From contig CM035306.1 in assembly GCA_002900995.3 (NCBI GenBank), positions 2,604,001-2,668,000 of the forward strand: a DNA stretch of 64,000 nt, in the 5' to 3' direction. This document shows, one piece after another, positions 44,118 through 56,300 of this stretch. The notes below the pieces were generated by a model. It saw only the letters and a program-made list of their open reading frames with translations, did not search any database and was not told where the DNA came from. This DNA is from Ganoderma boninense (taxonomy: Eukaryota > Basidiomycota > Agaricomycetes > Polyporales > Polyporaceae). Made by a program: the position numbers and the translations under genes. Each line of letters opens with the position of its first letter. Position 1 is the first letter of the stretch.

Positions 44118-44554
44118 GGTGGAATGTCGGTGCAAGGTATGCGAATCACTGCATCCCGTTCTTGTATACGAGGTAATGCCAGAGCGTATTCGGACACGTA
44201 CCTTGAAACTCCTTTTCTCGACCACACCCTCAGTCAACTCACTCAACCTGGGACTGTGCCAACTCCTTTCCGGTGCGCGTTGCCGTCGGCCACAGAGGTC
44301 CGCTGGATGGGCACGATGCAGCTCGGAAGACCGGGAATAGCTGGAAGTCGGGAATAGACGGAACTCGAGGCGGACGTGTGACGGACACGCTGATACATTG
44401 CGGGCGTCTGCGAGCGCGTTGCCAAAATTTGGGAGACGCGTTTTCGTGTCGTTGCGCTGTCTGTGTCTGCACAGTCGCTCCAAGGACGATCTTCCCCTCC
44501 CTGTGTATCCTTCTGCTTCATCATCATTTCCTGTCTATATCTTCCCTCTAAGCT
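44118..44554. promoter_or_regulatory. Divergent promoter of the Nce101-like gene and NAA25
   Basis: About 440 bases between head-to-head genes. It includes ACGCGT at 44436-44441. Other open frames here lie antisense to one another and are not supported. Confidence 0.4.
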
Positions 44555-47500
44555 ATGGACCGCCAACTTCGCCCAATCTACGGTTCGCATCCACCCTCTT
44601 TCCATCTGATGGCTGCCCACTTAGCTCTCCAGGGTTGCATGCGTTACAGAGGCCTTGGACACCAACTCGAACAAGTCGGCCATCTTAGCATGCAACAAGG
44701 TTCTCAAAAAGCAGCCCAAAAACCTTCTGGTCAAGGTGCGCGCATCCGCGTTCCTCCCCCGTTTCCCTACATGTGCTGTAACTTCGATGCGTCATAGGCT
44801 CTCAAGGCGCTGGCACTCGTGCGCTCTCAAAAGGTTGAAGAGTCCCTCATTCTGTGCGATGAAGTCCTGGCATTGAAGCCGACGGATGACTCCACATTAA
44901 CGGCAATGATGCATGTTCTGCGCGGACTGGGACGTCGTGAGCACCTGGATGCTTCTACATGCCCTGTTCAGATGACATAACTTTACACTGCAGATATGGA
45001 CATGGTCGCTATGTATGAGGATGCATACAAGCAGCAGCCCGGAAACGAGGAGCTAGGCACGCAAACCTTCTTTGCGAATGTGAGGATTGGGAACTGGAAA
45101 GCGGCACAGCAGGTGAGCGTAAACTTGTTTCCGAGATTTTCGGACGCTAGATCTATGGAGCCAGATTGCCACCAAGATGCACAAGCAATTCCAGGGCGAC
45201 CACTACCTGTACTGGAGTGTCGTATGCACACTTCTTCAGGTAGGTCCAAGCACCCCATCGCGTGTCCCCGTACCAAGTCCTCCGATAAACTAGGCGAACG
45301 ACCCAACAACACCAGAGAGCCTCCGTACGATTCTCTTCAAGCTTGCGCAGAGAGTCCTTTCTCAGTCGCAAACACCGTCAACCTATCATGCCGAACGATT
45401 CCATTTACATGTCACCGTGCTCAAGGAGCTCCAACTTTATGACGAGGCATACGAGATGGTCGAGAGCGAAGCGGGGAAGATTATCTGTGCAAACACCCTT
45501 GCATGTGAAGAGCTTCGCCGAGAAATCTGGAAGCTTAAGGGTCTGGCTAAAGAGGCGGGCGACCGTGGTGAGAAACGGATAATCGAAGCTAAGTAAGCAG
45601 GCATATCCTCTACCGAAAGCATCTGTTTGCCTAAATCATCCGCCACACAGGGACCGGAACTGGTTGGAATTCCTCGCCGTATTGGACGCAACGTTTTCCA
45701 AACCGGGGGACAAGCCTGTTACCTCGGAGAACATCACGAAAACACGAGAGTTCCTTGGCAAGGTCGTTGAGGAGGATGGCGTGAAGGACCGATCAGGTCA
45801 CCTGGCGCTACTCGAGCTCGAGAAGCGCTCGCGACAGCACGGTCTTGCGACGGACTCCACGACCCTTAATTCCCTTCTGGAGGCTTACTTCCTGAACTTT
45901 GGTGGCAAGCCTTGTTGTTATGAGGACCTTCAACCTTATGTTGAACTCGAGGGTGAAGAACTTGCACGATGGACATCCGTGCTTGAGAAGCAGACCGCAT
46001 CCGCGGTAAGCATCCCCTTCATTCTATGGTGAGGGCGTCTCTCACATCATGGTAGACTTCAGTACCAGACCTCTGGCGTTACATCAATGCCCAAAAGCTC
46101 CTCCGTTACAACCTCCCTCCCTCAGCGCTAACGCCCGAAGCCGAGATCCAGCGGGCCTCTCAGCAAGTTGACGCTTACTTGGAAGGTCTCACGCTCGGCA
46201 AGGAGCTTCCATCGTATGAGCTTCAGCATTCGGACGACCTTGCTATTCTTGCCTCCCAAGCGTTTGTCAACGTATGGAAGCAGACCGGTGATGATACGCA
46301 TTTGTACAGTGCGGCGGCGCTTCTGGAGTATGCCATCTCCCGGAGCAAGATGTCGTACCAAGTTCGCTTGCACCTCATTCGGATATATCGCCTGCTAGGT
46401 GCACCTTCCTTGGCTCTGGAGCACTACAGGGGCATCAACTTGAAGCAGGTACAGAACGACACGCTTTCACATTTCATGCTCTCAAGAGCCTCGACGTTCT
46501 CGCTGTCGTCCATAGGCGACCTTACCTACACGACTGAGTGTATGGAGTCGAGCCGTATCTACCTTTCCAACTCCGAGGAGGTGCGTCGCTACCAAAAATC
46601 GTTTTGTTTTGGACTGTGAATCATCTTCCTTTCAGACTGCTGAATTGATCGTTCGCGCCTTCATCAATGAGAAGTACTCCCAGGTTAGTGCGAAAACCAC
46701 CCAAGATTCATATGCCCGGAGCTGAGACCCATAGCAAGATCCCAGACTTCATCGTCTTCGAGGACCGACTTGACAACTCTTTACAACGCGATCTCATCAA
46801 GATGGAACATGTTCGCATGCGGGTCGCCCACGAGCAAGTCAACTCTGAACTTGTAGATATGGAGCTCATCGAGCTGAAGTTTATCTTCGATCGCTGTACG
46901 TTCCGCTAATCTTACGCTCTCGTTAGCTCTGCTGCTAATCATTTAACTAGTACACCATGATAACCGGGACTTCTCCATCCTTGCCAACTACCAGCCTCGC
47001 ACTTCTTCATCCTTCGACCGACAAACGCAGTTCTTTGAGAAGAGCCAGGGAGTACGTCAAGAGTAAAATGTAATGCGTCCGTGTCCGCTCACACAAGGTT
47101 TTTTTTAGCTGGGCTGGCTCTGGGTGTTCTTGAAGATTTACATCAAGGCATTCCAGCTTGCTAGCGATCTCGACGACTCTGTCGAGGACAAACTTCTCAT
47201 CGGTGATCGACCTAAGCCCAGCTCCGATCCGGCGACCAAGCTGCCTCTCAAGGACCGCCTAGCAGCGAAGAAGCAGGAAGAAATCGACGAGGTACTGTCA
47301 CTCACACCCGACGTATTGAAGCCCTAGCTCACAAGGGCCACAAATAGCTGTCGAAGGACGAAGCATTATTCTACGACTACGCATCGGCGCTGTCAGAATG
47401 GCTCACTCCTTACCACGATTATGCTCGCCCACCCCCCTCAGTTGTTCTCGCCGAGGCTGTGAAGATGACTGAGCAGAAGACTGGGCACCCTCTAAGAGGG

Positions 47501-48249
47501 CTGGAGATCTCTCCAGATATGTTGGTGAATGGCAGTACCAAGAAGGACGAGGAGCCTCCAGCTGTCGTGGAGCCCCCTGCCGCAATTAGCGGTTACTTCG
47601 ACGGTGCGTGCTTCTGAAATATCGTGAAACCTCCTCATTAATGCAGCTGTGCTCTAGAGATGTCGAAACGTTTTAAGGAGGTGTTTGAGGGCAAAGCTCT
47701 ACCTCACGAGCTCCTGCACGTCGTCACCCTTACACAAGAGGTATATACGTTCCACTCGTGTTGAAGCACGGTTTCATCAACTCTGTCTAGGCGTTCCTTC
47801 TCTTCGTGATCGAGACAACGCGATTCAAGGCGTCGCCAGTGATCAAGCAGAACAAGTTTGGTGGAGTTAGCATGATTCCTGCTCTTTGATAACGTCTCGG
47901 TTTCTGACTCGTTAATCCTCCACAGCTCACCCAGTACATCAAGGACATCCGTACGAAGTCGACAGCCCTCCTGACGCAAATCTCAAGCGCTGTGATCAGC
48001 CGAGCAGAGGCACAGGCGACCGCCGAAAGTAGGAAGATGTTTACCGACGCTTGCAAGCCGATCACGCGGGAGTCTGAGGTACGATGTTCTGCTGGCTGGA
48101 GTGTGTCAGTTTTGCTGACCTGGATATAATCGTATCAGCTTGACCACGACTTTGTGCTAGATGTCGCCAAGAAGGTTACTGAGGCGCGAAAGCAGATCCT
48201 CGAGGGCGTAGGGAAGGGCATGGGGAAGGTGATGAAGAACCACGCGTGA
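44555..48249 (+). CDS. NAA25: NatB N-terminal acetyltransferase auxiliary subunit (Naa25/Mdm20)
   Basis: Ribosome-bound auxiliary subunit of NatB, which acetylates Met-Asp, Met-Glu, Met-Asn and Met-Gln N-termini with the catalytic Naa20. More than twelve exons; the first is 28 bases (MDRQLRPIY) and joins EALDTNSNKSAILACNKVL. TPR-like helices follow throughout: KKQPKNLLVKALKALALVRS, CDEVLALKPTDDSTLTAM, MYEDAYKQQPGNEELGTQ, FHLHVTVLKELQLYDEAYEM and RNWLEFLAVLDATF. Later landmarks are LLEAYFLNFGGKPCCYEDL, AALLEYAISRSKMSYQVRL and YRLLGAPSLALEHYRGIN. A Lys/Glu-rich part (KLPLKDRLAAKKQEEIDE) precedes the C-terminal helices, ending KKVTEARKQILEGVGKGMGK. Stop at 48247-48249. Exon ends in the middle were read by frame but not each confirmed. 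Confidence 0.85.
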
Positions 48250-48659
48250 AGACGGTGGTGTTATAGACGGGACCTGGGACTTGGGACGGACAGACGACCG
48301 TGTAGACTCGACACGACCCGCACATGCATGCCTCTACCACATCACCACCACTCTGCATCAGTAACTCTATTACACATATAATTGCAATACATCTAGTCAC
48401 GATGCTCTACTCTACTTTTTTGCCGTTTGCTCTGTGCTGCGAGCCATGTAGATCCTCCACCGGCTGGACGTCGGGCCTGAGGCCTGATGGGTTGGTGGGC
48501 TGCGCTGGGGGATGTGACGTGACGCGTCGCGTTATGGACGCCTGACGCGTGCGGTCACGGTCCCATCAGGAGGCGGGGCGCGTGAAAAGCGCGTCTCAAC
48601 CACGCCCTTGTCCCCCAAATCCTCTACCTGCGTTTCCGCTTTCCCTCACATCCAACGTC
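48250..48659. promoter_or_regulatory. RPA2 upstream region with two ACGCGT elements
   Basis: About 410 bases between NAA25 and RPA2. ACGCGT occurs at 48522-48527 and 48545-48550, 110-138 bases before the RPA2 ATG, embedded in a CG-rich block that also has GCGCGTG and AAAGCGCG. ACGCGT is the MCB element of MBF-controlled G1/S genes in yeasts, and RPA subunits are typical targets. Confidence 0.5.
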
Positions 48660-49849
48660 ATGAGCTGTATGTTTCTGTATGCATCTAAATCTCTCACCCT
48701 GGCTGAATCTCTTCTCAGACGGAGAGAACCCCTTCTACGGTGGCGGAGGCGGAGGCGGAGGCTATCTTTCTCAAAATTCTCCATTCGGCAGTGGAGGAGG
48801 CAGCCCTGGAGGAAGTGGACGCGTAGGTGTCTTTGGATTTCCCCCACTTCAATTATCTGACATACATCCGCGAAAAAGCGCGCTGCCTCCCACTCTCTTC
48901 GGCCTGTCACCCTCAAACAACTTGTCGAAGCGACGATAGAGCACTCGGACGCAGACTGGAAGATTGGTGATGTCGAAGTCGGACAGGTGCGTTAACACCC
49001 GCCTTGTTTTGGCCCACCACTCTTGAACGCGTCCCCTGCTGCAAGGTCACGGTGGTCGCGCATGTACTCTCTGTGCAACCGCAAACAACCAATTGTGTAT
49101 ACCTCCTCGACGACGGCACTGCACAGTTTGAAGCACGACAGTGGGTTGACGCTAACAACGAAGAGGATGGCAAGCGAGAGATCACGTACGTACTATCTAC
49201 TGCTGTGTTTCTTTTTGCGTTGCCAACCTAGGCACAGCGAGAACCGCTACGTTCGTGTCTTGGGTACTTTGAAGGTGTTTGGACAGAAGCGATACATCAC
49301 TGCAACACACATCAACGAGATACCTCCTGAACGGGTATGCGATGAGCTCTGTTTCCACATCTCAGAAGCAGCGATGATCACTCTCATCTTCGAGCGCGGC
49401 CCAGTATGTATTTCTCTCCTTCACCCTTACACTTGTGGGCTTAACATGATATAGCCGCCTCGGCCAAGCGAAGGCCCATCGACTAGTCGCCCGAACGCAG
49501 GTGCTAACTCCGCATCCGCGTACTCGGTATCCTCTACCAGCGTTGCTATTAATTCCGCACAATACGCGGGGCTGTCGCCACTGCAGCGCCAGATCATCAC
49601 CTTCCTCGTCTCGCAACCTAAAACGGAAGAAGGTATCCATGTCGGTGCAATAGCAAGACACATCGCGAGCATGAGTGGTGGTGCACCGCTGAATGCTGAC
49701 GGCATCAGGTGGGATCCCCTAAAACAACTCACTTTGGCAACTCAGTCTCACCACCCTTGCGTCCCTGTAGCAAAGCATTGGATGAACTCAGTGACCAGGG
49801 CCATGTGTACACGACCATCGACGACTCTCATTTCGCTGTCTCCGAGTGA
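48660..49849 (+). CDS. RFA2: Replication protein A 32 kDa subunit (RPA2/Rfa2)
   Basis: Middle subunit of the single-stranded-DNA-binding RPA trimer in replication and repair. Exons 48660-48666, 48719-48822, 48879-48986, 49046-49185, 49232-49403, 49455-49708 and 49771-49849 give 287 residues. The Gly/Ser-rich N-terminus (SYGENPFYGGGGGGGG), the phosphorylated region in homologues, is followed by the entry motif LRPVTLKQLVEATIEHSDADW. The OB fold (DBD-D) reads IGDVEVGQVTVVAHVLSV, VYLLDDGTAQFEARQWVD and VRVLGTLKVFGQKRYITA. A Ser/Pro/Ala linker leads to the C-terminal winged helix (LSPLQRQIITFLVS, ALDELSDQGHVYTTIDDSHF). The first exon is 7 bases. A diverged paralogue follows 230 bases downstream. 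Confidence 0.93.
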
Positions 49850-50079
49850 ATTAGCTATCACATCCGTGTATTGTTGCGTTCCTTCTTGCTATCTAATCTG
49901 CAACCCTTCATTGCTCGATGTGCCCGAGCGCCGCGGTTTGAAGCTGGGGCTTAAGAGGGTAAAGCCGTGTGCCATGCTGCGGTAGAAGATCTGGCGGCTG
50001 ACATTGCTTCACGTCATTTCCATCGATAAATGTTCCCAGAGGACCTGAATCTGCAATACGTGACTCGCCGACAGCCGTC

Positions 50080-51514
50080 ATGACCGCGTCTCAAACTGTA
50101 GATACCACAGTGCAGCTTCCAGCCAAGGTACGTATTCAAATACGTAGGCGATACCCTGACGGTCCCAGGTGTCTGATGTCACTGTGATAGCACGGTGTCT
50201 CGCCAGGGGGGCTTCGCCCCGTGACAATACGACAGCTACTGGATGCGACACGGCAACACTCCGAGGCGCCATTTCAGATCGGAGACATCGAGGCCCATCG
50301 CGTCCGTATTCTACGTTCCATTAATACTATTTCTTGCAGCGCTAACCAATAGTCGGGATGTTGTCTAGATCTCGCTTGTGGCGCATCTGGTGTCCGTTAG
50401 CACATCTAAATCATCCACCACGTACGAGCTCGAGGATGGTACCAGCCTCGGGCGCATCTCTGCTCGACGGTGGTCATCGGACGCGGATTTCGACGAGCTT
50501 CCCGACGACTGTTCGAGGCTTTACGTGCACATAGTCGGGCACCTGGACCGGAAAGTCCAGTTGGGTGACAGAAACTGGGTCATCATTGAACAAATCTATG
50601 CCGTCACCGACATCCCGAACCGGCTGTTCTTCCACATTCTAGAAGCCGCCTTCGTGACTCTGAGCCTTGAGCGTGGACCTCCGGTATGTTCATCCCTATA
50701 ACCTCAGAAAGGTCCATGTCGGGTCTCACGGGATGCTGTAGCCCATTACCGCTGTAGCGAGTCACGTTGAGACGCATAACGTCACGAGCCCCGCACCAAC
50801 TCCTGTTCGTCGTGATGCGCCAATAAGTCGAAGGACAACTGGATCGAGCTCCCAGCCACAGCCAGCTGTCTCGGCTCATGTCCAAAATTCAGACCCTCCT
50901 GCAGTATCAAGTTCGGCCCGACAGCCCACCCCACGCAACCCTGTGCGGCAGGAAATATCAGCCACGCCGATCAGACAGCCAGCTCCCAATCCTACGAGGC
51001 CAGCGATGAGCCCGTCACCCTCCCCGCCTCCAAGCTCCCCATCACCAGGGCCGTCTAGCCCTCCACCCGCACGGACGTCTCCGCCTCCACAGAGAGCTTC
51101 CAGTAAGTGCGTTGGCTAAGTATTCACATTGGGGGAGACTGAGTGATGATCGTCTGAACCTTGGGTTAGAAACAACTGTCAAGCGCCGCCAGCCAGGTAT
51201 CAAGCGCGACCCGTACAGGGACCTAACCGTCCTCCAGCGCGCGATCCTTCTGCAGCTCATGAATGCATTGCCGTCCGAACGGGGGACGAACGTGTCAACA
51301 ATCGCTATAGCAGTGAGCCACCACGACGTTACTTCCAATCAAATTGGGTAAGACTTGCCCCCGCTGCCATCGGGATCATCTGTGTTTTTGACCCACCGTC
51401 ATTGCGTTTACCAGGGCGGCTTTGGACGAGTTAGTGGACTTGGGCCATATCGAATCAACCATCGACGACTCTCACTACGCCGTCAAGACTAGTCATTACC
51501 CGAGGAGCATTTAG
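50080..51514 (+). CDS. Diverged RPA2 paralogue in tandem
   Basis: Exons 50080-50127, 50191-50301, 50369-50683, 50742-51102, 51170-51347 and 51415-51514 give 370 residues. It has the RPA2 plan: LRPVTIRQLLDATRQHSEAPF, then IGDIEAHRISLVAHLVSVST, YELEDGTSLGRISARRW, YVHIVGHLDRKVQLGDRNW and FFHILEAAFVTLSLERGPP. A Pro/Ser-rich linker of about 130 residues is twice as long as in the neighbour. The winged helix is kept (LTVLQRAILLQLMNALPS, ALDELVDLGHIESTIDDSHY). The Gly-rich phospho-N-terminus is absent and no ACGCGT is seen upstream. Introns before the OB strand, after ERGP and inside the winged helix sit at equivalent places, showing a gene-level tandem duplication. All frames are intact. Confidence 0.88.
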
Positions 51515-51770
51515 GGAGAGAAGGCTTGCATGTTTTGACTTTTTCTGAATGTACTATATTCGCGTTATTCGCGGGTTCAATGAGACCCACCCCTTTCTCG
51601 TGTACGGTGGTGATAGAAGATACAAAATGCGCCTCCGATGTTGACGTCACAGTCCTACGTGCTTAAAAGATCTACCGTCAGCATAGCGGTAAAAAAATTC
51701 AACTAAGGTGCCAGTGTTCGTAATCCGTTCCTTCGTCGTGTTTCCTAAATCTAGGATCTATAAAATCCAA
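51515..51770. other. Convergent intergenic region
   Basis: About 255 bases, AT-richer than the surroundings, between the RPA2 paralogue (+) and the esterase gene (-). No gene is seen. Confidence 0.5.
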
Positions 51771-52898
51771 TCAGGGTGCCACTGGTTCCTCCGTCTGAGT
51801 AGCGGTTGGCGAATATGGCGACTGCGCCTTCAGGAACTGCGCTATGTCGTGCGCAACCCAATCGTGCATTTTCGATGACGGGTGGAGGTTGTCGACCCAG
51901 ATTTCGCCACCAGACCGCGAGACGTGCTCCGGCCCAAAGCCGTGTGATACGGGATCGTCGAGAACACGGCTGAAAGTATCCCATGAAGAGAAGATGAGTG
52001 CAGTGATATCGGGATGCGCCGCGGTGAACTGGGCGATGCGCTCTCGAAGGGTGGAATTCCACACTTCATATATGCGGCGAAATTCGGGATGGAGTCTTGA
52101 GAAGCTCACACCTACAGATGGACTCTTAGTGGACTTTTCTGGAGGATGGGGTAAAAGATTAACAACGAACCGCCAGGCGATCGGTGAATTGGCGGGACAT
52201 CGATGAAGAGGAAATTCCGGGCACCGACTTGGTACAAGGCTTCTTGCTCCACGAAGAGCTCTTCAATTGCATTAGGGACTGCTGGTATTTCTAAACGTCT
52301 GTACCAGAGTGCGTGCTGAGTGCGAGATGAACATTATCGTGTGAGAGTGGCGAGACATACGCGCAATCGTTGATACCAATCCAAGTGACTGGTGATGTCG
52401 AAGGCACACGGAGACGGCGGAATTGTGAGTAGAATGAGGATGGACGGAGGTTGGGCAAGAACTTACTAAATAGCGTGTCTTCGGCGTTCCAGGGTGCCCA
52501 GGACGGCTTCTCGCCGACACGGGGCAGGAAGTTGACCTGGACTTGCTTCCGGACGCCTAAGACGGAGTCGCCGCCGATGGCATAATCGTATACAAGGAAG
52601 CGATTGTCGGGGCTGTATTCAGTGATGAGGTAGCCGACCCAGTTGGGCATGGCAGGCTCTGCCCAGGTGACGCCAGGGTACTCGATGCCGAGGGGAGCTT
52701 CGTCGGAGGGGATGGTGTCTTTTTGATTGTATATGTAGCCGACATCCGAGTAGGAATCGCCGCTGGATCGACACAGGGCGCTGGGTTAAGAAGAGAAACA
52801 GTCGACATCCGCTGAGATCCCTACAAGATCACCAAATGTCGGAGGCTGGGGTAGCCGTGCCAGGTTGGGCCTATGACTTTCGGAGGGTCTGCAGCCAT
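51771..52898 (-). CDS. SGNH/GDSL hydrolase, CE16-like acetylesterase
   Basis: Carbohydrate esterase family 16 enzymes remove terminal acetyl groups from xylo-oligosaccharides. Exons 52825-52898, 52467-52762, 52361-52388, 52171-52298 and 51771-52111 give 288 residues. Splicing restores block I HLVIFGDSYSDVGY with the nucleophile Ser, block II-like YAIGGDSVLG, block III TWIGINDCA (Gly-x-Asn) and block V DNLHPSSKMHDWVA with Asp and His of the triad. The PNWVGYL segment is typical of CE16. No signal peptide is seen at the ATG at 52898 (MAADPPKVIGPTWHGYPSLR), so it may be intracellular or a start exon may be missing. One exon is only 28 bases. Confidence 0.85.
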
Positions 52899-53362
52899 GG
52901 CGCGGTGAGTGTGCGTTGGGGGTGGGCGGTGTAATATTAGGGCTCTGTGCGAGGGAGGAAATTGGTTTGGACGATGGGGCTCGTGCTTGGAGACGATGAG
53001 AGGGAAATGCTGACTCGGACGGCGAGGCGGCTCCCAGCGTCGAGGCTGAGTGGATTCGGACCCCGAGGCCAGGACGTTGTTTGTCCTTGTCCCGCTCCGC
53101 CTCTGAGCGTCTGCACACAGATCTGCGATCTGATCTCACGCGAGAAGAGCCCACCGCGCTCATCTGAGCACCTGCAGCCCTCGTCCTCCGGCTGCGTCCT
53201 GCATACACTCCCCTCTCCTCGTCCCCTCACGACTCTCATGACTCTCTAGTCTCTTTCTTCGTCATTTCGCTCTCCTGATCTCTTGCTTTTGCGCTCGTAG
53301 CGTCCTCCTGATCTGCTGTATACTCCATTCCGACATTCCCGGGTCTCGTGCATCCTCCAACC
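52899..53362. promoter_or_regulatory. Divergent promoter of the CE16-like gene and ATG2
   Basis: About 460 bases between head-to-head genes. Open frames on both strands are antisense pairs of Arg/Ser/Pro composition without domains. CT-rich tracts around 53215-53300 fit the ATG2 upstream region. Confidence 0.45.
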
Positions 53363-56300
53363 ATGTTGCCGTCATTCTCATGGCTCCCTTCATTGCCCTC
53401 CATCGACTTCAGTCTCCCTTCCAGCATACAGAAGCGCTTCATATCATTTGCACTCCGACAATCCCTCGGTCATCTCCTCAAACCCGGTCAGCTCGATATC
53501 CAACAAGTCGATTCCCAAATCGGCTCAGGCTACGTACAGGTCCGAGACCTTGAGCTCAGCAACGAGGTATGTCTCTCCTCCATCCCCTCTGCACATGTGC
53601 TATACTCAGATTATAGGCCATCAATGCACTCATCTCCGGCCTCCCTATCCGATTGCACGACGGCTCTGTAGGCAAGGTCACCGCCCGCATCCCATGGCCT
53701 AATCCCCTTACATCCACCGTTGGCCTCTCCCTCGAGTCTCTTCATCTAACCTTCTACCTCGAGCCCACTGTGTCCTCTCAGGCAGACCGCCCATTTGTGG
53801 ACAATCTTGCCGACTCGGTCGCGTCTGTTGCCGAAACCTTCATCCATGAGGAACTCACCCCAAACGAAGAAGCTGCCCTTCGTGAATCCTTTCATCCCGA
53901 ATCTACCTCCTCCACACCGTCGGTATCGCATGAACCCCTTCCCGGTGGTTTGGACCCCTTCATGTCCGAAGATGAGGTCCACTTCAATGAAGCCGATCCT
54001 CCCGGTGTCTCCATCTTCGCTACTCTCATCGAACGCTTGCTTGCCCGCTTCCAGTTTGACGCGACGGATACTAGGATAACGATCGTTAACCCTCAGCAAG
54101 CTAGCTTCACGGTCATCGTTCCGCATATTCAATACGGAACGGAATCACCAGACGCGTCCGTTCGCGCCGCCGATGGCTCTGCTTCCCCGTCTGACCCGCG
54201 TCCCGCAGGCGAGACACGCAAGGTCACGGTATCGGGTGTCACTGTTACCACTCGTTGTTTACGCCCTACGAGCCCAGAACCCTTGACCCCTCAAGCGGCG
54301 TTGACTCCCAAGATGTCTTCTCCCCAACCGCTCGAATCACCCGTCTCCGAACCTCGCTCCGCGTTGCCCTCTCCATATCACTCCCCTGCCATTCCTATTG
54401 CATACCTGCCGCCATCACCATCCGAGGTTTACCCCGAACCGCCGACTGTTACCATCGAATCTCCATTGGAACCAGCGCCGTCGTCACCTAGTTCCGACTC
54501 GTCTGAGATGGATGAAGACACACAGATGTTCATGTCACAGTCTATCCTAGGCCTCCCCCCACGACCTGTGTCCCCCGCGAGCTCGGTGGCCAGTAGTATG
54601 TATCAGAGCGCCGTGGATACTTCGGAGCCCGATCCTGGTTTGGACGATATCCCAGAGGAAGACCCCCCTCGGTCGCCTAGTCCGACCGAGAGTAATGCGC
54701 ACCGGTCTCCTTTGCCCTCGTTGCCAGGTCTAGCTAGCATCCGGGATATCACAGAACCACTTCCGGCACGTGTGTCGGAGGAAGTTCCCACTCCGTTGCA
54801 GCCTCAAATGGCACAGTCACCTCCCTGCCCGCTCAGGGTCCACACGAAGGACATCGAGGATGAGACTGTCCTCTCCATTGGGGCTGAGCCGATCGAGCTT
54901 CGCCTCATCACTCCTCCCCCATTCCGCCCCACACCACAGCCTCGGGTAGCAGCAACTGTTCGCTCTCCAGGACCACACGACAGTTCGCAGCCAGGAAATG
55001 TGAAGTCGGACACCGGTTCTATCCGCCAGGACAAGGTCCGAATTGAGCTCACTATGGGCACCATTGCGTGCGCTTTCAGTGCGAGACAAGTCCGGAGTAT
55101 CGTCGATCTTGCGGATCTGTGGGCGTCGCATATCGCCCCTCCGGCTGCTCAATCAAATGACACAAGTTCAGGTCTACCATTCGACGACGTTGAAGGACAC
55201 GTCCGCATACGTGGTCTTGTCGTCCTCCTGCTGCCTGCTGTGCGCTCGTCGGGGGCAAATCCAGATGATGCTCTGACCGAGTATTTTGCTCGGCCGTTGG
55301 TTCCTCCCCACTTGCACCGTGGCTACGGTCGGATCCACGTTGAAGGTATTGGAGCGTCCATGTCGATAAAGCGTGCGGATCCTCTCAAGGGCAAATACGC
55401 ACCTTCCAAACGAGACCCTCCCTCCGTCACTGCAAATTTCACCGTTTTGGATTTATCTGCGTTTGTCTTCCTCCCTCGCACTGGCCCAAATGGCGAGATG
55501 ACCGCTGCTCCAATCCTTATAACTGACCCTCATTTGCCGTCACAATACTCTACGACACATGTGCACCCAACTCCGGGTCCAACAACAGAATCCAGCCCTT
55601 TGCTCCCTACCTTCGACATCGTGGATTGGACGGATCCCACTCAACGGAGCATGTCCGCGAAGTTGTCGCTGTGGCGCACCAAGGCGATGCAACACCCCCC
55701 TGCTGCTGGCCGGTGTCCACAAAGGCCAGGTGATGATGAATATCCTTTCCTGTCCTCCCCCGGGACGAGTCCGCCACGACGCCCGTCCGACCTTCCGAAA
55801 ATCCCGAGCCCATCATCCGCCCGCTCAATACCTGTCGTGCTGCCATCATCTCCAGGTAGACTGGGACTAGCCGGCGCCTCCTCTCCTGGAAGAGGAATCG
55901 TCCTCCCTCCTCCAAAGCAGTCCACACCTGCACTATCCGTGAAGTTCCGATCCGCGTCTCCTCGTTCTAAAGATGGCTACCGCAAAGCTGAAGTGCAGGT
56001 TTTCCTAGCCCCCCTGCATGTTTTCCTGGACTCTGGCATGATGCTTGCACCCACAGAGCGTGGAAAGAGCGAGGTTCTTCAGTTCATCGAGGAGCTAACG
56101 GCGCCATCTGGGCGCATGAATGTGGAGGAGGTTGTTCACAGTGATCTAGAAGACGGTATTTTTGACGACGATCCTGAGGAGTACCGTGCCGCAATTCCGC
56201 GAGCACCCCGATCACAACACGACCGGGAGGTGGAGCGAGAACGGGAAAGGCGCAGACTAGAGCAACTCGTCTTGGAAGACCTCGATCTTGGGTACGACTA

